DNA from: Syntrophus aciditrophicus SB | GTDB lineage: Bacteria > Desulfobacterota > Syntrophia > Syntrophales > Syntrophaceae | Length of the DNA stretch: 64,000 nt | Assembly (NCBI RefSeq): GCF_000013405.1 | Contig: NC_007759.1 | Span: forward strand, 2,481,001 to 2,545,000 | Direction: 5' to 3' | Shown here: one piece after another, positions 9,772 through 18,734 of the stretch | Position numbering within the stretch: position 1 is the stretch's first letter | Layout of the letters: each line of letters starts with the position of its first letter | The notes under the pieces: model-generated | Databases searched by the model: none | What the model was told of the DNA's origin: nothing | What the model saw: only the letters and a program-made list of their open reading frames with translations | Position numbers and translations under genes: made by a program

Positions 9772-10522
9772 GACATGTCATTTCCGAACTGGAATTTACC
9801 GCTTATTTTTCAAGGCCTTTTCTTTCATGCCGTATTTGCCGGAAATGTTGTTTCAGTCATTCACATCGTCAGCCCTGAATAACGGGAGAATATTGTTTTT
9901 TTCAATGATCATTGCTGCTTATTGCCGAAAGAAATCCGACTGAGCACTCGCATCTATACAAATCTATACGTCAATAAGAAATCAACAATTCCGATAAACA
10001 ATCGGGCCCGAAAATATGGAAATGAACAACTGCAATTTTACGTATCCCAGGCAATCCCATTTAATCCCATATTCGACAATCCCAGTTTATGAGTGGTATA
10101 AACCCCGCAACCAATCCGTATTGTTTTATACTTGAAATATGTCATCTTATGAGGTTGAATAATGCCTGCTTTTTAGGCAATCCGCTAAACCGCGTTTAAT
10201 TTTTACAGGTTCGGCAGCCCTTTCCACAGAAACAGGTGAAGTTATCAACAAGGAATGTTGATGAATCAACATAAGATATTGATATTTAAAGATAATCTTC
10301 ACCAGAACTCCGGCAGCCATCACTCTCGTCCTGAAGCATTATTACCAAAGCCGAAATCCAGTTCAAACAAATCGGACTCTGTTTTTCTTTCAGGCTCTCT
10401 CCAGGAAAGGACTTGTTGCGAGAAAAAAGGCTGGATTTTGAATCACGGAAAAAAGAGAGTTTGTCTTCATCCCCTCACACAGTTTGAAAGAGATCATTCA
10501 TGAATTCAAGTGGATTTGCCAT
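9772..10522. other. Intergenic region, AT-rich
   Basis: About 750 bases between the kinase-like gene and the HD-GYP regulator. It holds the -24/-12-like block at 10083-10123. The open frame at 10255-10503 has no recognisable protein and composition unlike its neighbours, so it is not called as a gene. Nothing else identified. Confidence 0.5.
10083..10123 (+). promoter_or_regulatory. Putative -24/-12 (sigma-54-like) element, copy 2
   Basis: GTGGTATAAACCCCGCAA again has GG-N10-GC, and the surrounding 41 bases closely match 7023-7063. It lies about 400 bases upstream of the HD-GYP response regulator, which would be its first clear downstream gene. Repetition at the same internal spacing supports a shared regulatory function. 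Confidence 0.4.
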
Positions 10523-12274
10523 ATGGATCTAACCAGCCGGATACTGATTGTCGATGATCTGCCCCAGGAGCGCTGGATGCTCGGCGCCCTGCTGAAATCT
10601 TATGATTATGAATTGAGCTACGCGACGAACGGCCATGAAGCGCTGGAATTAGCAAAGAAAATCAATCCGGATTTGATCCTGCTCGATGTGATGATGCCGG
10701 GGATGGACGGGTTCGAAGTTTGCCGTCGTATCCGCAAGACCCCCCTGATCGCTGAGGTTCCGATTATGATGGTAACGGCCCTGAATGAGGCCGAAGTTCG
10801 CCGGAAGGGCGTTGAAATCGGCGCTGATGATTTCATCTCCAAACCTTTCGACCGCGCCGAACTTCAGGCACGCGTCCGCAACATCACACGGCTCAATCGC
10901 CACCGCCGACATCGTCTGCATGAAGAACGAGTCATCCAGGAAAAACTGTTCAACGCCCTCCCTGACGGCTTGATGGTTCTTGCTGAAAACGGGACCATTC
11001 AGATCGTCAATCCCGCTCTGCGCCGGATGCTCTTGTATCGGGATTCCACAGAACTTATGGGCAGGACACTCAGTGAACTGCTCGCGCCTGATTATCGGGA
11101 AACCTTCGAGGGGTCATTCCACCGATGCCTCAGCGATCCTTCCTGCATGGAAAACAATCAACTCGATTTTCTGCGCCGCGATGGATCCAGAATGACCGCC
11201 GAGCTCACTGTCACCTCTCTGGCAGGAGAAGGGATGCGTGCATTGCAGGTGATCCTGAGGGACATAACAGACCGCATCAAAACGGAGAGCAGGCTTCGGG
11301 AGTCGGAAGAGCAGTACCGGGTGCTGTTCATGGGCAGCACGCAGGGCATCCTGGCCACCGATATGGAAACGAAGCGTTTTACGTTTGCCAATCCGGCGGT
11401 CTGCCGGATGCTCGGATATTCCGAGGAAGAATTGCTGCGGTTGGGTTTAGCGGACATCCACCCGAGAAACTTTCTTGACTGCGCTGTAATCGAATTCGAG
11501 CTCCAGGTACGGGGCGAAAGAGAGATTTCCTCCGGAATTCCCTATTTACGGAAGGACGGCACCGTTTTTTACGCTGATACAAGCGGTTCTAAAACCCTGT
11601 TCAAGGGACGGGAATGCCACGTAAGCTTTCTGACGGAAGTGACTCAGCGCAAACTGGCAGAGGAGACCCTTGAACTTACCCTCAATAATCTGAAGAAGGC
11701 TTTTGCGGGTGCCATTCAGGTCATGGTGTCGGCAGTAGAGGCGAGAGATTCCTATACGGCCGGTCATCAACGCCGGACCGCGGACCTTGCCTCTACAATA
11801 GCAGGGGAGATGGGATTGTCCCAGGAAAAAATCGACGCCATCCGCATGGCCGGTTCCATTCATGACATCGGAAAACTGTTCGTCCCGTCGGAGATTTTGT
11901 GCAAGCCGGCAAAACTGTTCGATATCGAGTTTACATTGATTAAAGAACACCCCAGACAAGGATTCGAGATTCTGAAGGATGTGGATTTTCCCTGGCCGCT
12001 GGCGGATATTATTTACCAGCACCATGAACGCATAGATGGCTCCGGCTATCCAAGAAATCTGAAAGGAGATGACATTCTCGTCGAGGCCCGCATTCTTTCT
12101 GTTGCCGACACGGTGGAAGCCATGGCCTCCCACAGACCTTATCGTCCCGGTCTGGGCCTCGATCTGGCTCTGGAAGAAATCGAGAAGAACAGGGGGATTT
12201 TTTACGACTGTGTTGCCGTAGATGCCTGTTTAAGATTATTTCGGGAAAAAGGCTATAACTTTTCCCTGACCTGA
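10523..12274 (+). CDS. Response regulator with REC, two PAS and HD-GYP domains
   Basis: 583 residues, soluble. The REC domain occupies about 1-120 (ILIVDD, phospho-acceptor aspartate in LLDVMMPGMDG near 54, lysine in SKPF). PAS domains lie at about 135-255 and 265-380. The HD-GYP domain is at about 395-583, with the metal-binding SIHDIGK near 446, KEHPRQG, HHERIDGSGYP near 507 and SVADTVEAM. The intact HD and GYP motifs predict phosphodiesterase activity on cyclic di-GMP. Start ATG 10523 gives the normal REC N-terminus and is preceded by AAGTGGA; a TTG at 10484 is possible. No cognate kinase is adjacent. The exopolysaccharide locus in the same window is a conceivable c-di-GMP target, but nothing links them directly. 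Confidence 0.93.
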   Translation: MDLTSRILIVDDLPQERWMLGALLKSYDYELSYATNGHEALELAKKINPDLILLDVMMPGMDGFEVCRRIRKTPLIAEVPIMMVTALNEAEVRRKGVEIGADDFISKPFDRAELQARVRNITRLNRHRRHRLHEERVIQEKLFNALPDGLMVLAENGTIQIVNPALRRMLLYRDSTELMGRTLSELLAPDYRETFEGSFHRCLSDPSCMENNQLDFLRRDGSRMTAELTVTSLAGEGMRALQVILRDITDRIKTESRLRESEEQYRVLFMGSTQGILATDMETKRFTFANPAVCRMLGYSEEELLRLGLADIHPRNFLDCAVIEFELQVRGEREISSGIPYLRKDGTVFYADTSGSKTLFKGRECHVSFLTEVTQRKLAEETLELTLNNLKKAFAGAIQVMVSAVEARDSYTAGHQRRTADLASTIAGEMGLSQEKIDAIRMAGSIHDIGKLFVPSEILCKPAKLFDIEFTLIKEHPRQGFEILKDVDFPWPLADIIYQHHERIDGSGYPRNLKGDDILVEARILSVADTVEAMASHRPYRPGLGLDLALEEIEKNRGIFYDCVAVDACLRLFREKGYNFSLT

Positions 12275-12552
12275 TGCATACATAAAGAAATTGCCAAGGT
12301 TTTATGCTTATTCGACATCCGGAAGCCTCGGGATTGTTCAATTGGATTTAAAGCGCCATGCAGCAAAATTAATAGGCTGGAATCGGCTGGATTTTTTCTG
12401 CACTCGTTGATTTTGACTGTTCTGCATGAAGGCAACGCTTCGGATACAGGGTTATGATATGAATTTTTGGAAGACAATCGAACTCCTGTTTAACATGCAG
12501 AGCTTTGCCGGCCAATTTTCACCCCATGAGGAATTTCCTGCTTGACCTGTTT

Positions 12553-14619
12553 TTAGAGCCTGTATCGATCAATAAGCTGCTTGAGCTGCTGTCCCAGATC
12601 ATGGAGGTTCTGAGCCGCGGTCTCCACCTGCTTAGCCCCGGCAACATTCTGTGAGCTGGCCTGATTGATGTTTGTAATCGCCAGCACAACCTGGTCCATC
12701 CCCACAAGCTGCTGCTGGCTGGACGCGGTAATCTGGGTCGCCGCCTGAGCCGACTCTTCAATCGTATCCGACAGACGACGGAAGGAATTTCCCGCCTCGG
12801 AGGTCTGCCTCATCCCCGCCTCCACGGCCTTGATCTCCTGCTCCGTGGACATCACGGCCTCGCCTACGGCCTTCTGGATTTCATTCAGGATGGTCCTGAC
12901 CTGCGATGTCGCCTGCTTGGACTGCTCCGCCAGGTTCCTCACTTCCTGAGCGACCACGGCAAACCCCTTCCCCTGATCGCCGGCCTTGGCCGCCTCGATG
13001 GCCGCATTGACCGCCAGCAGATTGGACTGGTCCGCGATATCGTTAACGGTGGCAATGATTTCTCCGATAGCCTGACTGCGCTCACTCAATTTCACAATGC
13101 TTTCAGAAATGGAATCGGTCTGAGTCCGGATGAAATTCATTCCTTCCACGGCCAGATCGATGGCCTTGCGGCCCTGCTGAGAGACCTCCGTGGCCTTCTG
13201 TGCGCTGTCAAAGACATGCGTTGCCTTTTGGGTCGACAGATGAGCGGTTTGTTTGACCTCCTCAACGGTCGACGTGGTTTCGCTGACCGCCGAAGCCGTC
13301 TGACTGGCTGCAGAGGCCAGTTCCGTCGTCGATGCGGAAATCTGTGTGGCCGAAGAGGCAATGACATTGACCGCCTCCCGGATGCTCTGCATCTCGGCAC
13401 GCAGGGCGCTGATCATGGCGGCGAAGGCCTTGCCCATGACATCCCGGTCAGAAGGGGTCTTCATCTCAACCGTGAGGTTCCCGGCGGCTATCTGCTGAAG
13501 CACCCCGGCCTTCTCCTGCAGGGACTGCGTCATCTTCATGAAGGCCCGCGCCAGCATACCGATTTCATCCTGGCGGTTCTCATCTGAAATCTGCACACTG
13601 AGATCGCCTTCGGCTATCTGCTCCGCCGCGGAAACCACCTTCTCCAGCGGCCGGGTCAGGCTGCGGGAAAAGAAATAGAAAAAGGCTGCAGCCAGAAGCA
13701 GGGAGATGAAACCGACAACGGCAATGAGATTCCCGGTGAAGACAGCCGGCTTAAACAGTTCATCACGTGGAATCGAGGTGAAAGCCGTCCAGCCCGTGGT
13801 TTTTATGTTGGTAAAAGCACCCACCTTATCCACCCCCTGGAATTCATACTCCACCATGCCAGATTCCTGACTCGCTATTTTTTTACCAAGAAGGTCAATT
13901 CCCTTGCCCTTGAGGCTCTTATAATTCAGTGTAAGGATGTTTTCCTTGTTGGGATGAGCCAGCACCACCCCTTCCCTGTTCAGGAGTACGGAATACCCTG
14001 TCTGGCCGATCTTTACCTTATCCACCAGTTCGGTCAGGAAGCTGACGTTGATCGCGCAACCCGCCACGCCGACAATTTTCCTGCTTTTTTCAGAAAAAAT
14101 CGGACAGGCGGCCATGCATATCAGATTGCCCGTGGCCTTGGACCTGACCACGTCACTCAAATTGCACTTCCCCTGCATCGCCTTCTTGAAATAATCCCGA
14201 TCCGAGGCATCAATCCCGTGATCCCTGCCCTGAACAGCATCTGCGAAGACAATCCCGTCCGTTCCGAACAGAACGATGGTTTCATAGCGGTCTCCAGCGG
14301 CCTCTCGAATCCTGGTAAGTTCCCGCTGTACAAGGGCGATTTCACTTTGGCTGTCTTCTTTTCCTGCCTTCGCCACTTTCTCTGCCGCAGCCACTGCACT
14401 GTTGGAAAAAGAAATATCCTGGGAACGACGCATTTCCTCCGTCAGCCCCAGATCGATGTTGCTGGCCAAGGCATTGGAAACATTCGCCATCTCGTCATGC
14501 GCAATGGTCGAAATGCTGTCCTTCGCTATGTAAATCGAGGCAATGCCGATCACAATCAAGGGAATCGCAACAACCAGAAGGCCTCCTGTCAGCAGTTTTG
14601 TCCCCAGTTTCATTTTCAT
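12553..14619 (-). CDS. Methyl-accepting chemotaxis protein with dCache sensor
   Basis: 688 residues. TM1 is at about 8-32; a periplasmic double-Cache-type sensor domain spans about 35-290 ([12 protein letters not shown] and [16 protein letters not shown] are typical); TM2 is near 297-318. A HAMP domain and the cytoplasmic signalling coiled coil follow, with the conserved hairpin tip [20 protein letters not shown]. No CheR-binding pentapeptide at the C-terminus (it ends LIDRYRL). It senses a small extracytoplasmic ligand and signals to CheA/CheW. Convergent with the HD-GYP gene; the 278-base gap between them shows no clear terminator. Confidence 0.95.
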   Translation of the reverse strand: MKMKLGTKLLTGGLLVVAIPLIVIGIASIYIAKDSISTIAHDEMANVSNALASNIDLGLTEEMRRSQDISFSNSAVAAAEKVAKAGKEDSQSEIALVQRELTRIREAAGDRYETIVLFGTDGIVFADAVQGRDHGIDASDRDYFKKAMQGKCNLSDVVRSKATGNLICMAACPIFSEKSRKIVGVAGCAINVSFLTELVDKVKIGQTGYSVLLNREGVVLAHPNKENILTLNYKSLKGKGIDLLGKKIASQESGMVEYEFQGVDKVGAFTNIKTTGWTAFTSIPRDELFKPAVFTGNLIAVVGFISLLLAAAFFYFFSRSLTRPLEKVVSAAEQIAEGDLSVQISDENRQDEIGMLARAFMKMTQSLQEKAGVLQQIAAGNLTVEMKTPSDRDVMGKAFAAMISALRAEMQSIREAVNVIASSATQISASTTELASAASQTASAVSETTSTVEEVKQTAHLSTQKATHVFDSAQKATEVSQQGRKAIDLAVEGMNFIRTQTDSISESIVKLSERSQAIGEIIATVNDIADQSNLLAVNAAIEAAKAGDQGKGFAVVAQEVRNLAEQSKQATSQVRTILNEIQKAVGEAVMSTEQEIKAVEAGMRQTSEAGNSFRRLSDTIEESAQAATQITASSQQQLVGMDQVVLAITNINQASSQNVAGAKQVETAAQNLHDLGQQLKQLIDRYRL

Positions 14620-15413
14620 CGCTCTGTTTTATTCCTTTCTCTTTTGTTTCCTGACAATTTCATCCCTCGTCATTGACAGGAATCCATTCATCGGAGAAGA
14701 TTTCTCCTCGTTGAAAACAATCCCCCCGTCCGCGGTCATCTCGGCAGAATATTTTTTGCAATTGCGGGTTAAAGCAGGCAGATCGAGCATAGCTGCAAAA
14801 TGGCTGGAAAAAGTATATATATTAATTACCCGGATATAGTCCAGACAATTCTGATTGTTGTCTTATTGTCGATAACTTTTGGCCATATCATGCAACCTGT
14901 TAATATTGCACACAATTATCGTATGTTTTTATGACGTTGTCAGATAAAATTGATAGATGCTGTCAATAGTCAATATAATTTGATTTATCTTCGATTGCAG
15001 TTGTTCTCCAGGAAACAGAACAGCAATCTGAGCCGCGATAACGTCCAGGGAACTCAGTTGTAGGAATTCCCTGTCGGCGCCAGGTTTTATCTTGCCGGCT
15101 GTAATGATCGCGTCAGCCTCCATGTAATCCAAAGCACGGAAGGACATCAGGGGGGATATTGGCAAGCAGTGAAACAGGAATTTGTTTAATTTATCCGGGC
15201 GGCAGGACGAAAAAAAGAGACCCGAGTCGACGGGGTCTCTTTTTTTACCCGTGTCTGTTCCCTCTCGACGCAGAAGAAGTCCCGCCGGGCGCTCAGTTTA
15301 CCGTCACACACTTGAAACCCGGCGGCAATGACGCGGGGCGAGCCGTCAAATCTTGAAAGATTGGCCGCATGAAATACTCCGGGCATGAGCGTCCCATGAT
15401 GAAAGCCGCACAT
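14620..15413. other. Non-coding gap between chemoreceptor and amrS
   Basis: About 790 bases. Its left half is AT-rich and probably carries the chemoreceptor promoter, but I could not find a convincing sigma-28 or sigma-70 pair. Minus-strand open frames at 14929-15165 and 15186-15413 are not convincing; the second runs through a terminator. The terminator at 15210-15246 is the only secure element. Confidence 0.45.
15210..15246 (-). terminator. Bidirectional intrinsic terminator downstream of amrS
   Basis: A 14-bp inverted repeat (15210-15223 with 15233-15246) made of AGAGACCC/GGGTCTCT extended by A7/T7 tracts. It is strong in both directions and lies about 170 bases past the amrS stop. Confidence 0.9.
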
Positions 15414-16445
15414 TCATGGCATTCCGACGCCCGCGATGTGTGATCCGCAGTTAGCGCATCTGGAGTTTTTCATCTTTATGGCGCCCAGGGAAAAGCCGAA
15501 TCTCTCGATAAGCAATTCTCCACAGGCAGGACAATACGAATTTTCCCCGCCTTCGCCCGGAATATTGCCCTCATAAACGTACTTCAACCCGGCCTTCAAT
15601 CCGATCTCCCTTGCCCTTCTCAATGTGCTGACGGGCGTGCGCGGCTGATCCAGCAGCTTGTATGTGGGATAAAACTGGGTCACATGCCACGGAATATCAG
15701 CATCGACGGATTTGATGAAGCCGGCTGCCCAATTCAGAAATTCCTCCGAGTCATTATGATTGGGAATGATGAGGGTCGTTATTTCCACCCAGACTCCCAG
15801 TTCCTTCATGAGTTTGATGGTGTCCAGCACGGGTTGCTGTCTCGCCCCACAGATCTTCCGATAAAAAGTGTCATCCCCTTTCAGATCGATGTTGTTGGCA
15901 TCGAGATAAGGGGCGATGATCCGGGTGGCCTCAGGCGTTGTATAACCGTTACTCACGAAAACATTCTTGATTCCCTTTTCTTTCGCCAGCCTCGCGCAAT
16001 CGTAGGCAAACTCGAAAAATATTGTGGGTTCGGTATAGGTATAAGAAATGCTGCGACAGCGCGCATGTTCCGCCGCCTTTACGATCTCTTCGGGGGTTGT
16101 TTCTTCTCCGGGAATGTCCGGATACTCTTTGGGATGCTGAGAAATGTTGTAATTCTGACAATGCATGCACCGGAAGTTGCAACCGACCGTCGCGACAGAG
16201 TATGACCTTGACCCCGGATGAAAGTTGAACAGGGGTTTTTTCTCGATGGGATCGATCTGCTCCGTGATGATTTTGCCGTAGACAAGGCTGTACAGCGTGC
16301 CGTCCCGATTTTCCCTGACCGCGCATATCCCTCGTTTGCCGGGAGCAATCTGACAGCGGTGACTGCAGAGACAGCACTGGACCTTGCCATCGCCCATTTT
16401 TTCATAAAGCATCGCTTCTTTCATGACCGTTGGATTTTTTTCCAT
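15414..16445 (-). CDS. amrS: AmmeMemoRadiSam system radical SAM enzyme
   Basis: 343 residues. An N-terminal cysteine motif (VQCCLCSHRCQIAPGKRGIC) precedes the radical SAM motif CNFRCMHC at about residue 80, then SYTYTEPTIFFE and VFVSNGYTTPEA, matching the AmrS-type activating-enzyme-like family. A C-terminal zinc-ribbon-like pair is present (YCPACG, CANCG). The substrate of this system is unknown. The usual partners, AMMECR1-like AmrA and the Memo-like AmrB, are not next to it. ATG 16445 is preceded by GGAGGTGA; the 29 extra residues upstream are not family-like. It follows the CBS-protein gene at 117 bases and may share its transcript. Confidence 0.92.
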   Translation of the reverse strand: MEKNPTVMKEAMLYEKMGDGKVQCCLCSHRCQIAPGKRGICAVRENRDGTLYSLVYGKIITEQIDPIEKKPLFNFHPGSRSYSVATVGCNFRCMHCQNYNISQHPKEYPDIPGEETTPEEIVKAAEHARCRSISYTYTEPTIFFEFAYDCARLAKEKGIKNVFVSNGYTTPEATRIIAPYLDANNIDLKGDDTFYRKICGARQQPVLDTIKLMKELGVWVEITTLIIPNHNDSEEFLNWAAGFIKSVDADIPWHVTQFYPTYKLLDQPRTPVSTLRRAREIGLKAGLKYVYEGNIPGEGGENSYCPACGELLIERFGFSLGAIKMKNSRCANCGSHIAGVGMP

Positions 16446-16562
16446 CCCTTCACCTCCATTCGGCTCGATTCCGGAAAGTTCATGCCTCAAGCCCCGGGTT
16501 TTCTCCCGGAGACTCCTTGGAAAGACCGGCACCTCCCTGACGCCGGCGAAAGTGCGCGATCA

Positions 16563-17012
16563 TCAGCCCCTGGTTTCTTTTTCCCTGTCCCACTCTTTCA
16601 TGGAAAGCTTCGCCAGATCAGACAGCTCACCGGAAAGCAACTCGAGCAGATCATCAATTGAGAGTATCCCCACAAGGCCGCCCCCGTCATCAACGACGAC
16701 GATCCGCCTGATGCCTCTTGCCCGCATGCATTGGATGGTATCCCAGACCCCGCGATTCTCCGACGCGGAAATCAGGTCCTCACTCATCACGTCCTGTACA
16801 GAAACACTGTCCAGCGGCACTTCCTTGGCGATGAGTTCCACGACGATATCGCGATCGGTCAGAATCCCCAGAGGGATAACCCGCCCTTCCCGGTCATCCA
16901 CGACGACGACATCTCCAACATGATATTCCCGCATGAGTTTCGCCGCCTCCAGAATGCTGTCTTCCTTCCTGACTATGACCACTTCGCGGTTGCATATTTC
17001 TCCGATCGGCAT
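16563..17012 (-). CDS. Tandem CBS-domain protein
   Basis: 149 residues forming a single Bateman pair: CBS1 at about 8-65 (VGDVVVVDDREGRVIPLGILTDRD) and CBS2 at about 75-130 (ILSIDDLLELLSG). CBS pairs bind adenine nucleotides or related ligands and usually regulate a partner; no catalytic domain is fused. ATG 17012 sits 7 bases after GGGAGG, so the upstream ATG that adds six residues is rejected. Same strand as amrS and 117 bases upstream of it. Confidence 0.88.
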   Translation of the reverse strand: MPIGEICNREVVIVRKEDSILEAAKLMREYHVGDVVVVDDREGRVIPLGILTDRDIVVELIAKEVPLDSVSVQDVMSEDLISASENRGVWDTIQCMRARGIRRIVVVDDGGGLVGILSIDDLLELLSGELSDLAKLSMKEWDREKETRG

Positions 17013-17412
17013 GTTTACGCCTCCCTTCATAGATAATAACCTCGCGTAATCATTATACAGGCACCGTGTGGGGTGTCAACAGCAAACAAGGCGTCCGGAA
17101 AATAAGGTCAGATAGAGGGGGGGCAGGGTAAAAATTGGAATTCAATGAATTTAAAAATTTCCAATCAAGATTATATTCAAAAAAATAGCCACGATATGCC
17201 CATAAAATAGATGCAGCGACACACTTCATCATGTTTTGCGGACTAAATCTCCCTTGACTGGCAAGACCCTTATTCATATACTCCCACCGGAAAAAATCTC
17301 TTACCAATCAATTTGATACCAGATTTTGCGTGCAGAGCAGTGCTTCAAACATCAGGAAACGGTGCGTTGATATTTTCGTTATTTAAATCTGAAGACCAAG
17401 GAGAAGGAGGAT
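17013..17412. other. Divergent intergenic region
   Basis: 400 bases between the CBS gene and glutamate dehydrogenase, AT-rich. It contains the sigma-70-type promoter at 17254-17282. A minus-strand open frame at 17053-17307 overlaps this promoter and is not protein-like. Confidence 0.5.
17254..17282 (+). promoter_or_regulatory. Sigma-70-type promoter for the glutamate dehydrogenase operon
   Basis: TTGACT at 17254-17259 and TATACT at 17277-17282 with a 17-base spacer; the start codon follows about 125 bases after the predicted transcription start. Confidence 0.75.
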
Positions 17413-18699
17413 ATGGAAGACAAATCTTATAACCCGTTTGTACATGCCCAGGCGCAATTTGACAAGGTAGCTGCGATTATCGGTCTCGATGAGGCAACCC
17501 GCGATTTGCTGAGACAGCCCATGAGGGAACACCATGTACTCATTCCCGTGCGCATGGACGATGGGACTACAAAGATATTCAAGGGATTCCGTGTCATGCA
17601 CAACGACGCGAGAGGACCGGCGAAAGGAGGCATTCGTTTTCACCCTCAGGAAACTGCAGATACCGTCCGCGCCCTTGCAATGTGGATGACCTGGAAGTGC
17701 GCGGTGGTTAATATCCCTCTCGGCGGAGGCAAGGGAGGCGTTATATGCGACCCCCATAACCTGACCGAAACCGAGCAGGAACGGTTGTGCAGGGGATGGA
17801 TAAGGAATCTCGCGAAAGAAATGGGACCATGCATTGACGTGCCGGCCCCCGATGTCATGACGAACGCAAAGCATATGTTATGGATGCTCGATGAGTTTGA
17901 AGCCATTCACGGGGGTAAATATCCCGGGTTTATAACCGGAAAGCCGATAGAAATGGGTGGTTCGCTGGGAAGGACGGAAGCCACCGGATTTGGAACCATC
18001 TATGTATTGCGGGAAGCGCTGAAAGACCTCGGAATCAAACCGGAAAACACGAGCATCAGCATCCAGGGCTTCGGTAACGTATCGCAGTTCGCAGCCAGAA
18101 AGTTCAGTGAGCTCGGAGGAAAAATCGCCGCAGTTTCCTGCTGGGACAATGCGGATAAAACCTCTCACACCTATTTCAAAAAAGACGGTCTGGATGTGGA
18201 TATGCTTGCGTCTATTACCAATACCTTCGGATGCATCAATAAGGAAAAGGCTGTTGCCGCAGGTTATGAAATTCTACCCGGTGATGCATGGGTTGAACAG
18301 GATGTCGACATTCTCATGCCTGCCGCACTGGAAAACCAGATTACGTCGGCGAACGTGAACCGGATAAGCGAAAAGGTCAAAGTCCTCCTTGAAGGCGCCA
18401 ACGGGCCAACCGCTCCTGAGGCGGACGAAGTGATAAGGGCGCGCGGCATTTTTCTTCTCCCCGATTTTCTTGCAAATGCCGGCGGTGTCACATGCAGCTA
18501 TTTCGAGCAAGTGCAGTCAAACATGAACTACTACTGGGAAAAAGATGAAGTACTGGAGAGGCTCGATGCAAAAATGACATCGGCTTACCGGGCTGTTCAG
18601 GATCTTGCGCGGAGCAAAGGCCTGTATATGCGGGACGCCGCCTATGTCATAGCTATCAACCGGGTGGCCCAGGCTGTCAAGATGAGGGGCTGGGTATAG
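17413..18699 (+). CDS. gdhA: Glutamate dehydrogenase (Glu/Leu/Phe/Val family)
   Basis: 428 residues, the hexameric short-type length. It interconverts 2-oxoglutarate plus ammonium and glutamate with NAD(P)H. Signatures: GPAKGGIRFHP near 72, the catalytic-lysine segment NIPLGGGKGG near 107, the substrate segment PAPDVMTN, and the Rossmann motif GFGNVSQFAARK near 218. The C-terminal half has PAALENQI and LEGANGPTAPEA, as in NAD-linked anaerobic enzymes. GGAGAAGGAGG precedes the ATG. The next gene begins 35 bases downstream on the same strand, so an operon with the GAF/ATP-grasp protein is likely. Glutamate is the most likely substrate, but a branched-chain specificity cannot be excluded. Confidence 0.93.
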   Translation: MEDKSYNPFVHAQAQFDKVAAIIGLDEATRDLLRQPMREHHVLIPVRMDDGTTKIFKGFRVMHNDARGPAKGGIRFHPQETADTVRALAMWMTWKCAVVNIPLGGGKGGVICDPHNLTETEQERLCRGWIRNLAKEMGPCIDVPAPDVMTNAKHMLWMLDEFEAIHGGKYPGFITGKPIEMGGSLGRTEATGFGTIYVLREALKDLGIKPENTSISIQGFGNVSQFAARKFSELGGKIAAVSCWDNADKTSHTYFKKDGLDVDMLASITNTFGCINKEKAVAAGYEILPGDAWVEQDVDILMPAALENQITSANVNRISEKVKVLLEGANGPTAPEADEVIRARGIFLLPDFLANAGGVTCSYFEQVQSNMNYYWEKDEVLERLDAKMTSAYRAVQDLARSKGLYMRDAAYVIAINRVAQAVKMRGWV

Positions 18700-18734
18700 T
18701 AAGGAAAAATACTCGACACGAAGGTGGTTAATTG

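Noticed and set aside
10255-10503. 82-residue plus-strand open frame
   Set aside because: AT-rich leader DNA, odd composition, no family resemblance.
14929-15165. Minus-strand 78-residue open frame
   Set aside because: No ribosome binding site and no recognisable family; could be a gene remnant but not supportable.
15186-15413. Minus-strand open frame directly after amrS
   Set aside because: It runs through a strong intrinsic terminator and has no recognisable protein or ribosome binding site.
17053-17307. Minus-strand open frame upstream of gdhA
   Set aside because: It overlaps a good promoter and its sequence is not protein-like.
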